Shown here: piece by piece, positions 22,560 to 33,300 of the stretch
How positions within the stretch are numbered: position 1 is the stretch's first letter
How the letters are laid out: every line of letters starts with the position of its first letter
The notes under the pieces: model-generated
What the model saw: the letters and a program-made list of their open reading frames with translations, nothing else
Told to the model about the DNA's origin: nothing
Database searches by the model: none
Assembly (NCBI GenBank): GCA_022266195.1
Contig: WHVY01000002.1
Location: 3,177,001-3,241,000, forward strand
DNA length: 64,000 bases
Origin: Tetranychus cinnabarinus
Taxonomy: Eukaryota; Arthropoda; Arachnida; Trombidiformes; Tetranychidae
Direction of reading: 5' to 3'
Program-made: the position numbers and the translations under genes

Positions 22560-23338
22560 TGAGTACATAAAGTTGAACTAAGTACAATACAGTCAATCTA
22601 TTACAGAGGCTAGAGGAAAAAATGCAGAATCTGTAATCAATAACATTAAGTGAGGGGAAAAACTTTTTTGTTATTCGGGTTTCATTGTGCAACCAGGATT
22701 TTATGTAAAACTTTGTCTTCTGGGTGAAGAGGCAACAGTTTGGTGCAAAAATCAGGTGCCCCAACTGTACAGAGTGATCGGAAAGTTTCTGGTGTGAATT
22801 TTATTATTTCAAATTGGGTGAGTGCCGCAGTGGCTACAAATGTTTATCTTATTAAATATTCATATTACAAGTTCACTTGTTTACAATATTCATTAAGAGA
22901 GGAGAAACCAATTGGGCCAGAGAGAGACTCGAGACCCGGTTCCTTGTGTGATAGTCAGATGCCTTATCCATTGGGCTAAATGTGAGGGGCTTTTCACCCT
23001 TCTACGCGTAGAGACACTGTTTGGTTTGTTGTACTATTCAGAGTTACTCTTCTAGGCAGATAAGGCTCACCCCGTACTAAAGGGGATCTAAGTTTCAATT
23101 TTCAACCCAATTTTATAAAACTGTCGACCAGAGAAATCTTTTGATTGTACAAATGGACTTAAATTTACGCCCTCGCAATCACAAAATATCAAATTCCACT
23201 CAAACGAAAACCAAACATAATCAAACGTAAATTTCAACAGGACAATGATAAATTTTTGATGAACACAAAATTAAAGTTTAGCAGGAAAAAGAAGTTAACC
23301 CATAAATTGTTATGCGATTACAATCAATTCAGTTACAT
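22560..23338. other. spacer with tRNA-like relic
   Basis: No protein gene supported. Contains the tRNA-like sequence at 22905-22985; otherwise AT-rich spacer related in part to 57840-58020 (AATGACATTGAGTGAAAGGG-type sequence). Confidence 0.4.
22905..22985 (-). ncRNA. tRNA-derived relic (possible SINE head or tRNA pseudogene)
   Basis: The minus strand reads TAGCCCAATGGATAAGGC, a good tRNA A-box/D-arm, followed by ATCTGACT, and then GGGTCTCGAGTC, close to a B box (GGTTCGANTC) with one inserted base. The anticodon stem does not pair and the acceptor arm is not formed. It is therefore not a working tRNA; the D-arm resembles tRNA-Arg types. It may be the head of a SINE. Confidence 0.4.
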
Positions 23339-23590
23339 GTGTATTCCTTCAAAAACAGTTCATGTGGCTTAGCAAGCAGAGATTCATCAGCAAACGCTAA
23401 CTTAAGATGATCCCAATCACAAATGACAACAACATCATGTTGTCCCAACTTTAAACTATAAACTGGTCCATACTTTTTGGATAAAGAATCAAACTGAAGG
23501 CAACTTTCATCTTTTAGGAATGGATAATAACCAACGATTGGAAGCCCCATGGTCCAGGTGGTAATAGGAATAATCTTTTGAAATCGAAAA
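23339..23590 (-). pseudogene. P450 exon fragment
   Basis: About 80 residues homologous to the N-terminal third of the 26056 gene (L-P-I-V-G-Y-Y-P-F-L to A-K-P-H-E-L). A one-base loss after the P-P-G-P-W-G codons shifts the frame. The anchor is missing: upstream of the fragment the sequence switches directly into a four-TM upstream cassette (AATAGCTTTTTGAGGAATC). After H-E-L it runs into four-TM 3' flank. Both ends are recombination joints. Confidence 0.85.
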
Positions 23591-24175
23591 TAGCTTTTTG
23601 AGGAATCACTAGAGAAGCAGAATAGCAAATGAATGATTTGTTCTGAATGTAATAACTATGCATGGCAGTAGAGTTTAGACTTTGATTAATATTTAATAAG
23701 CAGAAATCTAATTATAAAGAATTTCTGGTTTTAATGATTGATCAGTTGATCCATTGTATAACACACATATTACTCAAACACAAGTGAACAACTCAAATCT
23801 AACCAAGTTGGTCTCGATTCTGATTATAACCCGTCATCATTAAAAAACTTGTGCATTATTTTGAGGGGTTAACTCGTGATTAATCAGGGGATGATGCATT
23901 GAGATGATTAAATTCTGAGAATTTTGCTCCAATATGAATTGTAATTGTTGATTACAAATGACTTACTATGCTAAATCTACATAGGTAATCAACGTGATTA
24001 GGTTGGTATTTATTCTGATTTTAATCTTTTCATGAGTGAAAATCATGCATTATTTTGAGGTGTTAACTCGCGATTGATCATTGTTTGACTCATTTAGATT
24101 GATTTCTGAGAAATTCATTTCAATATTGATTCATTTTTTTATTGAAATCACTTTTTAAACAGTTAAACAGTTGAT
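23591..24175 (-). repeat. orphan upstream cassette of the four-TM family
   Basis: Matches the e-type cassette at 8900-9480 almost throughout (GAGGAATCACTAGAGAAGCA, GATCAGTTGATCCATTGTAT), but the gene on its 3' side is a P450 fragment instead of a four-TM gene. From about 24175 the sequence switches to the e-f spacer type. Confidence 0.65.
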
Positions 24176-24538
24176 TTTCGAGTCCAGAGTTGCTGCCTGA
24201 TTAACTCAAGGTTGAATGGGACACATGAACTGGAACCATTCGTGTAATTAAGGCTTTCTTTAATGATTCGCGTTTTTGATAAAATCGCTTTCAGAATTCA
24301 AGCTTTCATTTTTATTCTTACTCCCGCTAATGAACAGCTTAACCTGAAATGTTGAGAAAACACAAAACAATTGAAAGATTGAAATCATAAGCACATATTA
24401 AAACTTAATCAGTGAATGCAAAAAAAATTTAATCAGATTCACTCTTTTTAAATTCTTGATTAAAGCAAATAAAAGTTTTGTCAGAAAAATAATTCTATTC
24501 ATAAACGGTTATGTGTTTAAAACAAAACAATAAAATTA

Positions 24539-25045
24539 TTACATGTGATGAACCACTTTTTCCATGGATGGAGCTTCCATTTTAAAAGTTTTTGCTCCAA
24601 AGCTTTTGGCCTTTGAAGCTTTGGCCAATCTCGCTGAGTATGTTGCAACAAGCACAGCTAAAATGAAATTGCAGCAGAGCGCAACAGTGTAGATAACTAG
24701 TCGAGCATAGTATACGTTTTCATATGCTTCTAAAGCAATAAGCTTCATATCAAAAAGTCCTTTGGTCTCCAACACAATTCCTATTATGGGTAGCACTACT
24801 CCGAGATAAAGTATTATTTTACCAATGTTGAGCATATCTCTCCATTGTTTGATGATGGCTGCTAACATGAGTCCATGAAAGACAAGGCTGATTAGAGTAA
24901 CACCAATTGCTGGTCCATTGAGTAGAAACACTGCTCCACTCAATCCGATGACATTCAATGCAATGAAGAAACTGAAGTATCCTTTCAACTGCGTTGGTAA
25001 AGTACCACAACCGTTGTCTTCCCAATCAATCTCTAGCTCATTCAT
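24539..25045 (-). CDS. four-TM family protein, subtype f (168 aa)
   Basis: M-N-E-L-E-I-D-W-E-D-N-G-C-G-T-L, four TM segments, tail K-A-K-S-F-G-A-K-T-F-K-M-E-A-P-S-M-E-K. It is nearly identical to 12982-13497 from the start to the end of TM3, then differs across the loop and TM4 (A-R-L-V-I-Y-T-V-A-L-C-C-N-F). It lies directly downstream, in strand terms, of the intact P450. TATA-like TATATAAATC at 25157-25166. Confidence 0.8.
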   Translation of the reverse strand: MNELEIDWEDNGCGTLPTQLKGYFSFFIALNVIGLSGAVFLLNGPAIGVTLISLVFHGLMLAAIIKQWRDMLNIGKIILYLGVVLPIIGIVLETKGLFDMKLIALEAYENVYYARLVIYTVALCCNFILAVLVATYSARLAKASKAKSFGAKTFKMEAPSMEKVVHHM

Positions 25046-25155
25046 GGCTCGTTTGTAGCTTCAGCTTGATGTTGAGTTACTAACACATAAATTTGAAATG
25101 ATAATTGAAAATAACTTGTTGAAACAATCACTTGAGAAGCAAAATAACAAATGAA

Positions 25156-25166
25156 CGATTTATATA
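25156..25166 (-). promoter_or_regulatory. TATA-like box of the 24539-25045 gene
   Basis: Minus strand TATATAAATCG about 110 bp upstream of the ATG. Confidence 0.4.
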
Positions 25167-26055
25167 CTGAATATAATAACCATGTATATAACACACAAGT
25201 CAAGTTTGATCTAACCAGGTTGGTATCGATTATGTTAACCTTTCCATGATTAGCAAACGCTCATTATTTTAAGGTGCTGACTTAATCAACGTTTGATGCA
25301 TTTAGAAGATTAATTTCTGAGAGCATTGTTTCAATATGGATTGTTTATGTTGATTAAAAATGACTTTTTCAAACAGTGAAACATCCTCTTGAAATGTCAA
25401 CAACTATTAAACTGACAATGTGAGATCAAGACCGACTCTCAATTACTCTCATTAAGGACAATATTGTCCATCTACATTTAAAAAATGAAATTCTTAATGA
25501 GAAAATTATAAACAACGATAGTTGAACAATTTAATTTCACTTGTAAACTTAGTGAGCAAAACCCGAAGTACATTTTTATGCTTACTACTGCTTGTACACC
25601 TTTGGAGATAATTTTTTCATTGCCTTTCAATGATCAATCCTAAATACATTTATTTCGGAAGATAAAATTTTCTGTTTCTGTATAAGAGACCACTTCGATT
25701 TACGTATAAGTCATTTGCAGTTCTTAGGCTAATAGATAATGAGGTTAAACTTAATTTTACCAATAAAACTTGACTAGTGAAACAACAAGAAACAAGCCTG
25801 AATTGGTCGTATCAAAATAAGGTCCTAGAACGTTCTGGATCTTTAGATTTCGCGGTGGCAAAAAGTTATGAATTGATTCCAACCCTTGTATCAATACACA
25901 GAAAAATCTTTTCGCATTTTTGGTTAAATATTGTTTTATGAAAAGAAGAAATGGATACTTTTAGATCATCAAATAAAAAAACGCAAGGTAATACCGTAGC
26001 TAGATAAATTTCAGAGTTTATAAAAGATAAGCGAAACAATTAAGTTGACAACAAT

Positions 26056-27561
26056 TCATGGTTTGTTCAATTTTTCGAAAATAAGAGGAGGTAAATGTTT
26101 CGGTCGCCTTGAAACTCCAAATGTTGCTTCGAGTGATAGTTTTATACTTGGGTCGTATTGAACCTGATATCTTTGTAAGATATTCACAAGGTACAAGAAT
26201 AATTCAACATTGGCTAAACCTTCACCGAGACAGATCCTTTTACCTCCACTAAAGGGGACCAAATAAGGTGGCTTGATAGCTTTACTTCCATCTTCAGACA
26301 GAAATCGGTTAGGATCAAACTTTTCTGGTTCAGGCCATAGCTTTGGATCTCGATGAATGCTCCATAAATTAAAGATTACAATAGTATCTTTGGGAATATT
26401 GTATTTACCAATCTTTGTGTCTCTTGAGGCTCTACGAAGTAAATTTACAGCGATAACGGAACCAATGCGTTGAGCTTCGTAGAGAAAAGCCATTGTGAAA
26501 GGCATTCGATTCCTATCTGTATAAACAGGTTCTCTGTCAAAGCCAATAACATCGTCTATTTCGGCTCTTATCTTGTCTTGATATTCAGGATTGTAAATCA
26601 AATACATCATTGCCCATGATAAAGTACTTGTGACAGTATCGGATCCAGCAGCGAAAAATGCAGTCAAGTTACGTCTTAAAACTCCCATGCTAAACAATTC
26701 ATCATTTGTGTCTTTATTTTGACGATTTTTTTGTTCAACCAGGAAACCATCAATGTAATCCTCTATTTCATTTACTCTTGATCCAGATTGATGCTTATCG
26801 ATCTCTTTTTGCAGCAAATCTTCAACGGCATGTAAATGCTTGGAGATCACACTTACACGAAAGAGTCCAAGAGCAGTCGCTATTCTGACAAGCCAAGGTA
26901 AGAATGTAGATAATCCAGCAAATTGAAAAGTTTGGTTAACACGATCCATGTTCTCATCTAAACCGACTTTGTACGGATCCGAATAACTGAAGTTGTGACC
27001 AAACAGCAGGATTGATATATTATTTGATACACTGGGTAATAGTTTCTTGAAAAAGTCAACTTTACCCTCACCAATGGTTGGTAAAAATTGTTTGATTTCC
27101 CTTCTTATAACCTCTTCCATTTTACTCGTACCAAGACCAAGATCACGAAGTACATGTAAAGATATACGTCTATGAAAGCGCCAATCTTCACCAGACATCT
27201 CAGCGATAGACGGATATTTGGTCAATCCTTCAAAAAGCAGTTCATGTGGCTTAGCAAGTAGAGACTCATCAGCAAACGCTAACTTAAGATGATGCCAATC
27301 ACTAATGACAACAACATCATGTTGTCCCAGCTTTAAACTATAAACTGGTCCATACTTTTTGGATAAAGAATCAAACTGAAGGTAACTTTTATCTTTCAGA
27401 AATGGATAATAACCAACAATTGGGAGTCCCCATGGTCCAGGTGGTAATCGGAATAATCTTTTGATTGTTGTTACAAGAAAATTGAACACAAATAAAAATA
27501 TGAGTCCAGTTGTTATGCTGTATAAGGGTTGAGAAAAGACAAAATAATCGGTTGAAAACAT
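26056..27561 (-). CDS. cytochrome P450, CYP2 clan (CYP392-like), 501 aa
   Basis: Microsomal heme monooxygenase. I take the ATG at 27561; the frame extends 14 codons further only to a TTG. N-terminal anchor (about 15-35), hinge P-P-G-P-W-G (40-45), C-helix W-R-F-H-R-R (127-132), I-helix A-G-S-D-T (305-309), K-helix E-A-Q-R (362-365, an ExxR), P-E-K-F motif (about 413-416) and heme loop F-S-G-G-K-R-I-C-L-G with the Cys thiolate at 444. Length and motifs are complete and no intron is evident. The resemblance to spider-mite CYP392 (xenobiotic metabolism) is recalled, and the substrate is unknown. It is the only intact P450 among four P450 sequences here. Confidence 0.9.
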   Translation of the reverse strand: MFSTDYFVFSQPLYSITTGLIFLFVFNFLVTTIKRLFRLPPGPWGLPIVGYYPFLKDKSYLQFDSLSKKYGPVYSLKLGQHDVVVISDWHHLKLAFADESLLAKPHELLFEGLTKYPSIAEMSGEDWRFHRRISLHVLRDLGLGTSKMEEVIRREIKQFLPTIGEGKVDFFKKLLPSVSNNISILLFGHNFSYSDPYKVGLDENMDRVNQTFQFAGLSTFLPWLVRIATALGLFRVSVISKHLHAVEDLLQKEIDKHQSGSRVNEIEDYIDGFLVEQKNRQNKDTNDELFSMGVLRRNLTAFFAAGSDTVTSTLSWAMMYLIYNPEYQDKIRAEIDDVIGFDREPVYTDRNRMPFTMAFLYEAQRIGSVIAVNLLRRASRDTKIGKYNIPKDTIVIFNLWSIHRDPKLWPEPEKFDPNRFLSEDGSKAIKPPYLVPFSGGKRICLGEGLANVELFLYLVNILQRYQVQYDPSIKLSLEATFGVSRRPKHLPPLIFEKLNKP

Positions 27562-27748
27562 TTCAATTGAGACAAGTGGAGAAATGAAGTTTAATGACAA
27601 CAAGCCTACTAACCAAGAAAACCTGGTAAAAGTCTAGTTATAGCAATAACCAGACTCTTGTGCTCTTTGCTACTAGTAAAGAGTACAAGAGTACTGAATG
27701 AATAGGAGTAGTTACTGACACAGGGAGGAGCGCTAATTAAACACACAG

Positions 27749-28155
27749 TTTGATCCAAAGAAGAGCAAGAGAACTCACGAGGATGGAAGACCTCAAATTG
27801 AGATAAGGGCTAACTTTCATATCGGTGGATAGATGGCTGTAATTAAGGAAAGAAAGAGATAAAAGAGGAAACTAACTTCTTTAAATGATATCTTAAATGA
27901 ATCTATGAATGAAAAGTTAATTTTTTCATATTTTCACAATTCTTTTTCTTTTCTTTCTTTAATTAGACCTTCAACTTTTTCTGTGGTACCCTCCAGTGGC
28001 CGTTATCCCTTCAGGTTCTCTTACCCTCTCAATTGCTGTGTCTTAAATATTAATCTTTGATTAGAGCTATCTATCAACCGGTACGAAAGTCAGTCCTTAT
28101 CTCAATTTGAGTTCTTCCATCTTCGTGAGTTCTCTTGCTCCCCTTTGGTTTGATT
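27749..28155. repeat. foldback/MITE-like element, ~87 bp inverted arms
   Basis: Left arm 27749-27834 (GAGCAAGAGAACTCACGA, CTCAAATTGAGATAAGG) and right arm 28069-28155 are inverted copies with about ten mismatches. The loop is ~235 bp and pyrimidine-rich. No coding capacity and no target duplication could be fixed. It lies just upstream of the P450 gene. Confidence 0.65.
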
Positions 28156-28159
28156 CAAC

Positions 28160-29840
28160 CATAGAAAGACGCTCATGCGTTTATTACAATTGATTAATCC
28201 GTATCAGTCAAAGATTAATAGATAGATAATCTTTGATAACGATGATTAAACAGTACTGTTGCACATTTTGCTTGCGTGTTTTCTTACAAACACTAAATAC
28301 TTGCATTATTGGTCAAACAAATTAACCAGCAATCAGCTCAGGAATGAGCTTAAATACCTTTTCCTTTGATGGTATTTTCAGTGTTTTCATTTCAGTGATT
28401 GATACATGTAATAAATTCAAAAATATCCTCTCATTGTTAGTTAATTCTTGTATCCTTATAACTTAACTCTTATCAAAAAGCTATTAATCCTTGAAAAAAG
28501 AATAACATGAAACGAGCTATCATGTTATTGACAAACAGCAATTGATAATAATCGGCTAATTACTTGAAAACAATTTTAATCAACACTTCACGTGAAAACT
28601 ATCTATCTACAAACTGCAATAATCCAATAAGATTTCAGACATTCTTAATCCCTGAATGAACAAACAATTGGATAGGAACCATCATGTTTTAATTTCTGAT
28701 ACATGACTAACTATTTAACAGGCACAAGTTTCAAAGGATTCATTGAGAAAATGAAAGCTCTGAAATCATTCTTATTAGCAGTGAATTTAAATTCTTGATT
28801 GTATTATAGTTGCATCATTTCCATAACGAGATTTTCTTAATGAATTTAACAGTTAGTCAACTTAAACTACCAAGGAATCTTTGTTTTAACGAAATAGTAA
28901 AAGTTTTGGCCAACCGATAAGTTCATTCGGTAAAGGCCCAAAACAGACAAATATAATACAAAGTCTAAATCATATCAATTCAAATTGCAAAAAAGTTCAA
29001 AAAACCTTTCTATGAATATTGATAAGCTAATTAATTATAATTATTCAACTCCGATCGAGCCAAAAAATGGTCTACATGCACCTATATTGATGCTCTTGTG
29101 TCCTTAAAATTATTGAGTTAATTGATTCAGTCAAACTTATTCAAAATTGAAGCAAAAATCAGTGGTAAAAAAACAAAAGTACTTTTTGATGCCTCTAACA
29201 AATCTGATCATTTAAGTTGTTTTATTTGATTTAAGCAGCTTTGTATTTGGCTGTTCTGACTTTGGCCGTTTTGAACCGTTCATTCAGATGACGATTCAGT
29301 GGGCGATAAATCAATATATTTAAATGAATGTTCAATCATCCGATTCATCAATGGATCAAATTCAATACAAGTTTTAACTTGTATTGAGGATTAGAGATGG
29401 CGTTTGTGAGTCTGATAAAGTTGAATGGCAAAGGCAAATGCACATTTCAGTTGAACTAATTTAATGATACAGATTAATGATTAATTGATGGTTCATTGTT
29501 TTCTACCCATAAATTGAGTAAAACCAATTGTTTTGATCTTGAGGTACAAAAACGCCCTGAAAATCACATACAAACATGAATAATTTGGCCTCTGAAATGT
29601 GGACCAGTTGATACTGATGGCTTTAACAAATCAATTACTCTGTCAATCATGTAATTGAAGTAACATCTAAAATATTAATCACGAAACATTACTAGTCCTA
29701 AACTGATGAACAATCAATATTTTAATCAGTCAAAAGTCAACACATCCAACAAGTCGACATCTTTCCCTGCATAGACCAATAAGTCCGATCAGACCACTTA
29801 GATTCTAGACATGGCAGGCGATCTGTTCAATATGGAATAA
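28160..29840. other. non-coding single-copy DNA
   Basis: AT-rich, no repeat of the four-TM unit and no supported gene on either strand. Confidence 0.4.
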
Positions 29841-29843
29841 AGT

Positions 29844-30119
29844 CTAAAAAAATTGAGCGATTTCCTGAGTTTTGTTCAAAAGCATTTTGCGAATCGCCAT
29901 TTCTGCAAAAACTTCATTTGCTTCCAAAATCTTTTCTTTCCTTGAAACATTTTTCAACTCAATTTGGTTACCGAAGCTCATAAATGACCACAAAGAATCC
30001 TGTGTTTCCACATTACTCTTAAAGATCAATTTTCGTGCTTCAGTTTTGTCTCATTTTCAATCAAAACTTTCTTAAATGTACAAAGAGTCTTTGTTTTGAG
30101 CAATAAAAGTCCGAGCAAA
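29844..30119 (-). CDS. candidate exon (BESS-like helix region?)
   Basis: A 91-codon open frame with coding-like composition, closed by a stop at its start and without an ATG, so it would have to be an internal or terminal exon or a gene relic. It ends in a charged helical part: D-S-L-W-S-F-M-S-F-G, then I-E-L-K-N-V-S-R-K-E-K and A-I-R-K-M-L-L. The spacing is reminiscent of BESS motifs found after MADF domains, but this is a loose resemblance. It abuts the left arm of the inverted repeat at 30138. Confidence 0.3.
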
Positions 30120-30137
30120 CATTAACTTATAAAGAAC

Positions 30138-30374
30138 CCAATAGATGGCTGTTTGACTTCAGTTAATTTGCCATCAATTTATAGAGAGTTGAGTTGAAAT
30201 GTTATGTTAAGAGTGAAACAAGTTTAGTTAGTCTTAAGCTATAGTAAGTGTAAGGTTTAAGCAACATTGTTCATTGTAATGTTATGTGAATCAACAAACT
30301 GTTTAAATGGTTCAACAAATTCAATTGTAAATCAGTGTTAATTAACGGTCAACACTAATTATTGGATTACAAAG
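30138..30374 (+). repeat. long inverted repeat, left arm
   Basis: Inverted copy of 39839-40072. The inner 188 bp (30187-30374) are nearly identical to the right arm (includes AAGCTATAGTAAGTGTAAGG). The outer ~50 bp are diverged but end in the shared CCAATAGATGGCTG. The two arms enclose 9.5 kb. Confidence 0.8.
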
Positions 30375-33300
30375 TGAAAAAATAAAAGTGTTACTCTTCA
30401 TCTAACATCACCAAAAGCGCTTCAACTGTTAGTCAATTTCAAATGTTAAACTCAACATTAACTTCAAAAAGCTCACTTTTTGTGATCAATTCACTTCTCA
30501 GGATTAATTGTTAAGTCAATCTTTTTCCTGGTATCACAACTTGCATATTAAATTGCTACTGCCAATTGTTGACCAATCAATTTTTCGTTTCTTTGTTAAT
30601 CTGATTGTGATAATACACTTTAATTGAGTTAAAACTGACCTCAATTGTTGATTAAATTTTTGTGCTTTTTTGCAATTTTCATTTTCTATTTTGTTTACTC
30701 TTACAAATTCAACTAAACAACCATTGGATTAAATTAACTGCAACAATTAAACTCGGCCAATCAACTGTGCAAATTGTGATCATTCAATTTTCAAGGTAAA
30801 TTTTTCCTATCAATCAATCAAAACTTTTTCCTTACAATCAACTTTCATTAATCCTTACTAAATACCATTAAATGCATTTGATAATTTCATTAAACAACCC
30901 ATCAGGTTAACCTTGCAATCATTACCAAACTTTTGCAAAACTTTTGCTTTTGAAAGTGAAATATTTTCATTTTCCTATGAAATGAAACTCATTGAGAGAT
31001 TTGATGCTAAAAGTAAAGATGATGAAGATGATGATGAAGATGATCAGCCAAGCGTTTGTTTTGTTGTTGGCTCATTACGATTGAAACAAAGGCTACTTTT
31101 GTCAGTAAAGTTGTCATCATTATTTGGCATATTTATGCTTTTTAAAAATATTTACATCGTTATTGAGATTCAGCAAAATGTAAAGATAAAGTTGGTCCAA
31201 ATGTTAATCTTGGTAAACGTTAATTAAACAAATTATATTCAAAAGTCAAAACTCACCTCAAAAGTACGAACCCAGTTTTAAGGGAAAAGGCAATTGAATG
31301 ATCGATGCGATCACAATCTTGGTTTAAAATCAAACTTGGCTAACTATTGAAGTTGCAGCGAAAAGTGAAATGCCAAAGAGAAGAGCAAAAAATTGAAAAA
31401 ATCAAGATTAAACTGCAATTAGCTCAAGTCAATTATCAATTTGTATCGATCATTTGTTTGATCAAACGTTAATTAGATGTTGAACTTAATTTGATTGAGA
31501 ACATTGAATATTTTAATGTAAAAAATTGTTCATTGTATTACATGGAAATGAAGAAAAAAATTGATCAATCCAGAATTTTTTGTGTTTCTCTTTTTGTTGT
31601 TTTCATTTTTGTTTTGTTTTTTCTACCTTTTTGTTTGTTACCTTGAGGCATTTATTGAGAGGCTGTCGACTTGTAATCATTTTCAGGGCAATTTCAATGT
31701 TGATTTTTCATGTTGATAATGTTGATGGGAATGATAATGAAAAAGAGATAAAAGTTGATGGTTTAACAGGCAACATGATGGCAATCAAAGGATGAACCAG
31801 AAAATATTGTAATCTAGTTAAATTGGTTCACTTAATGAGAAACCTTACCAATCCAAGCCTTGTTCATCTTTAATCCAAATGCAATACAAAAAGAGGAAAA
31901 AATACATTGACATCTTACATTTGAGTTTGAATTTTGGCAACAAAACAAAAAGTTGAACATCAATTGAACAAATTCTGTATTGATTAACATCAATTGTTTC
32001 AATTTCTCATGAGATTTTCATTTTCATCTTTACCTTCTTTTACCCTCCAACCTTTTTAATCAACTAACTTCCATGGTGGAAAAGGGCACAAAAGATTGAA
32101 ACTCTTGAAATTTTCGTTAACTAATTGAACTAACTCCATATTATAGAGTCAAAAGTTGAGCAAAAAGTCTTTGCATAAGAGTCGCAAAAATTTTGGTCAA
32201 AAAACATCGAAAGTACGAAAATATCGAATCAATAGTGATTTCCAAAAGTTTGATATTCGACTTTGAGATTCGAGTTTTTAGACTTTTCATTTTTTTCTCA
32301 TAAGCTCAACAAAAAGTTCAGAAACGAGTTTCCTCAGTCATGTCAAGACTCGATGAAGGGATGAGAAATTGTCAGTTAAAGCTCTTAAAGAACTAAAGTC
32401 GACAGAAAAAGTTTCAAAATTTTGTGAAAAAGAATGCCGAAAAGCGGTAAAATTTTGAATTTTCATAAAACTTTTTATTCTTTTAGATTAGTTTTAAACT
32501 GAATTTCCGAAAATGCAAAACGAATGCAATTTGTTTTCGTTGGAAAAAGTTGAGTTCTGAACTTTTTGAACGAAGATTTTTTGATTTTAGAATTGCAAAA
32601 GTCGCAAAATTTTCATTTTACTTCTGCTTACTTTTGCTAACTTTTGTTCAAGTGATCGATAAAGTTGATCCAAATACAAACATTGTTGATCTTTATAATT
32701 ATTTCATCAATAATTTCATCGATAATTTGATTGGTAATAATAAAGATGATAATAATAATAATGATATTAATGTTAACCAATAAATATTGTTAAGATATTA
32801 TCAGTTATTGTTGGCAATAATAATATAATAATAATGTTTGGATAATTGTAAATGTTGATAAAAATTCCTTTTCAGGATTACCTTTTTCACTGTATTTTCA
32901 TGATTTACTTTTCTGCTAATAATAGCAATAATAATGATTGTGATTGATAAATTGATTTTGTCTTTATGTACAACTTTGTTCAATTGATGTTACATGAAAA
33001 GTGAAAAGATGAAAAAGATTGATTCACATTTTGTGGTCAATTCTCGCCTCATGTTGACCTCTGGATTAGCCTCTCTTTTATAGCCTGATAAGTCAACTTT
33101 TGACAACCTTTTTGTTCATTTCTTTTCTCACTCTTTTCTCTGCTTCTCTCTCATCCATGGTCAACTGTATAGAGTTTGACCGATTCTTGACCAAACCCTA
33201 TAACTTGAAACTTTTGCCTTTTGACATTTCACATCTTTCCCTTCATCTTCATTATCCTTCACTTCTTAATCTTCAACTGTTGCTCCTTCAACTTTCACTT

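Noticed and set aside
22740..22979. Plus-strand 79-codon frame
   Set aside because: Overlaps the tRNA-like relic, has no family match and lies in degraded spacer.
30913..31227. Plus-strand frame with an acidic D/E run
   Set aside because: Composition reflects a GATGAT-type microsatellite; no domain, no paralog and no splice context.
32550..32783. Plus-strand frame with a hydrophobic stretch resembling a signal peptide
   Set aside because: It begins with TTG and has no ATG before the hydrophobic part; the end is an AAT microsatellite.
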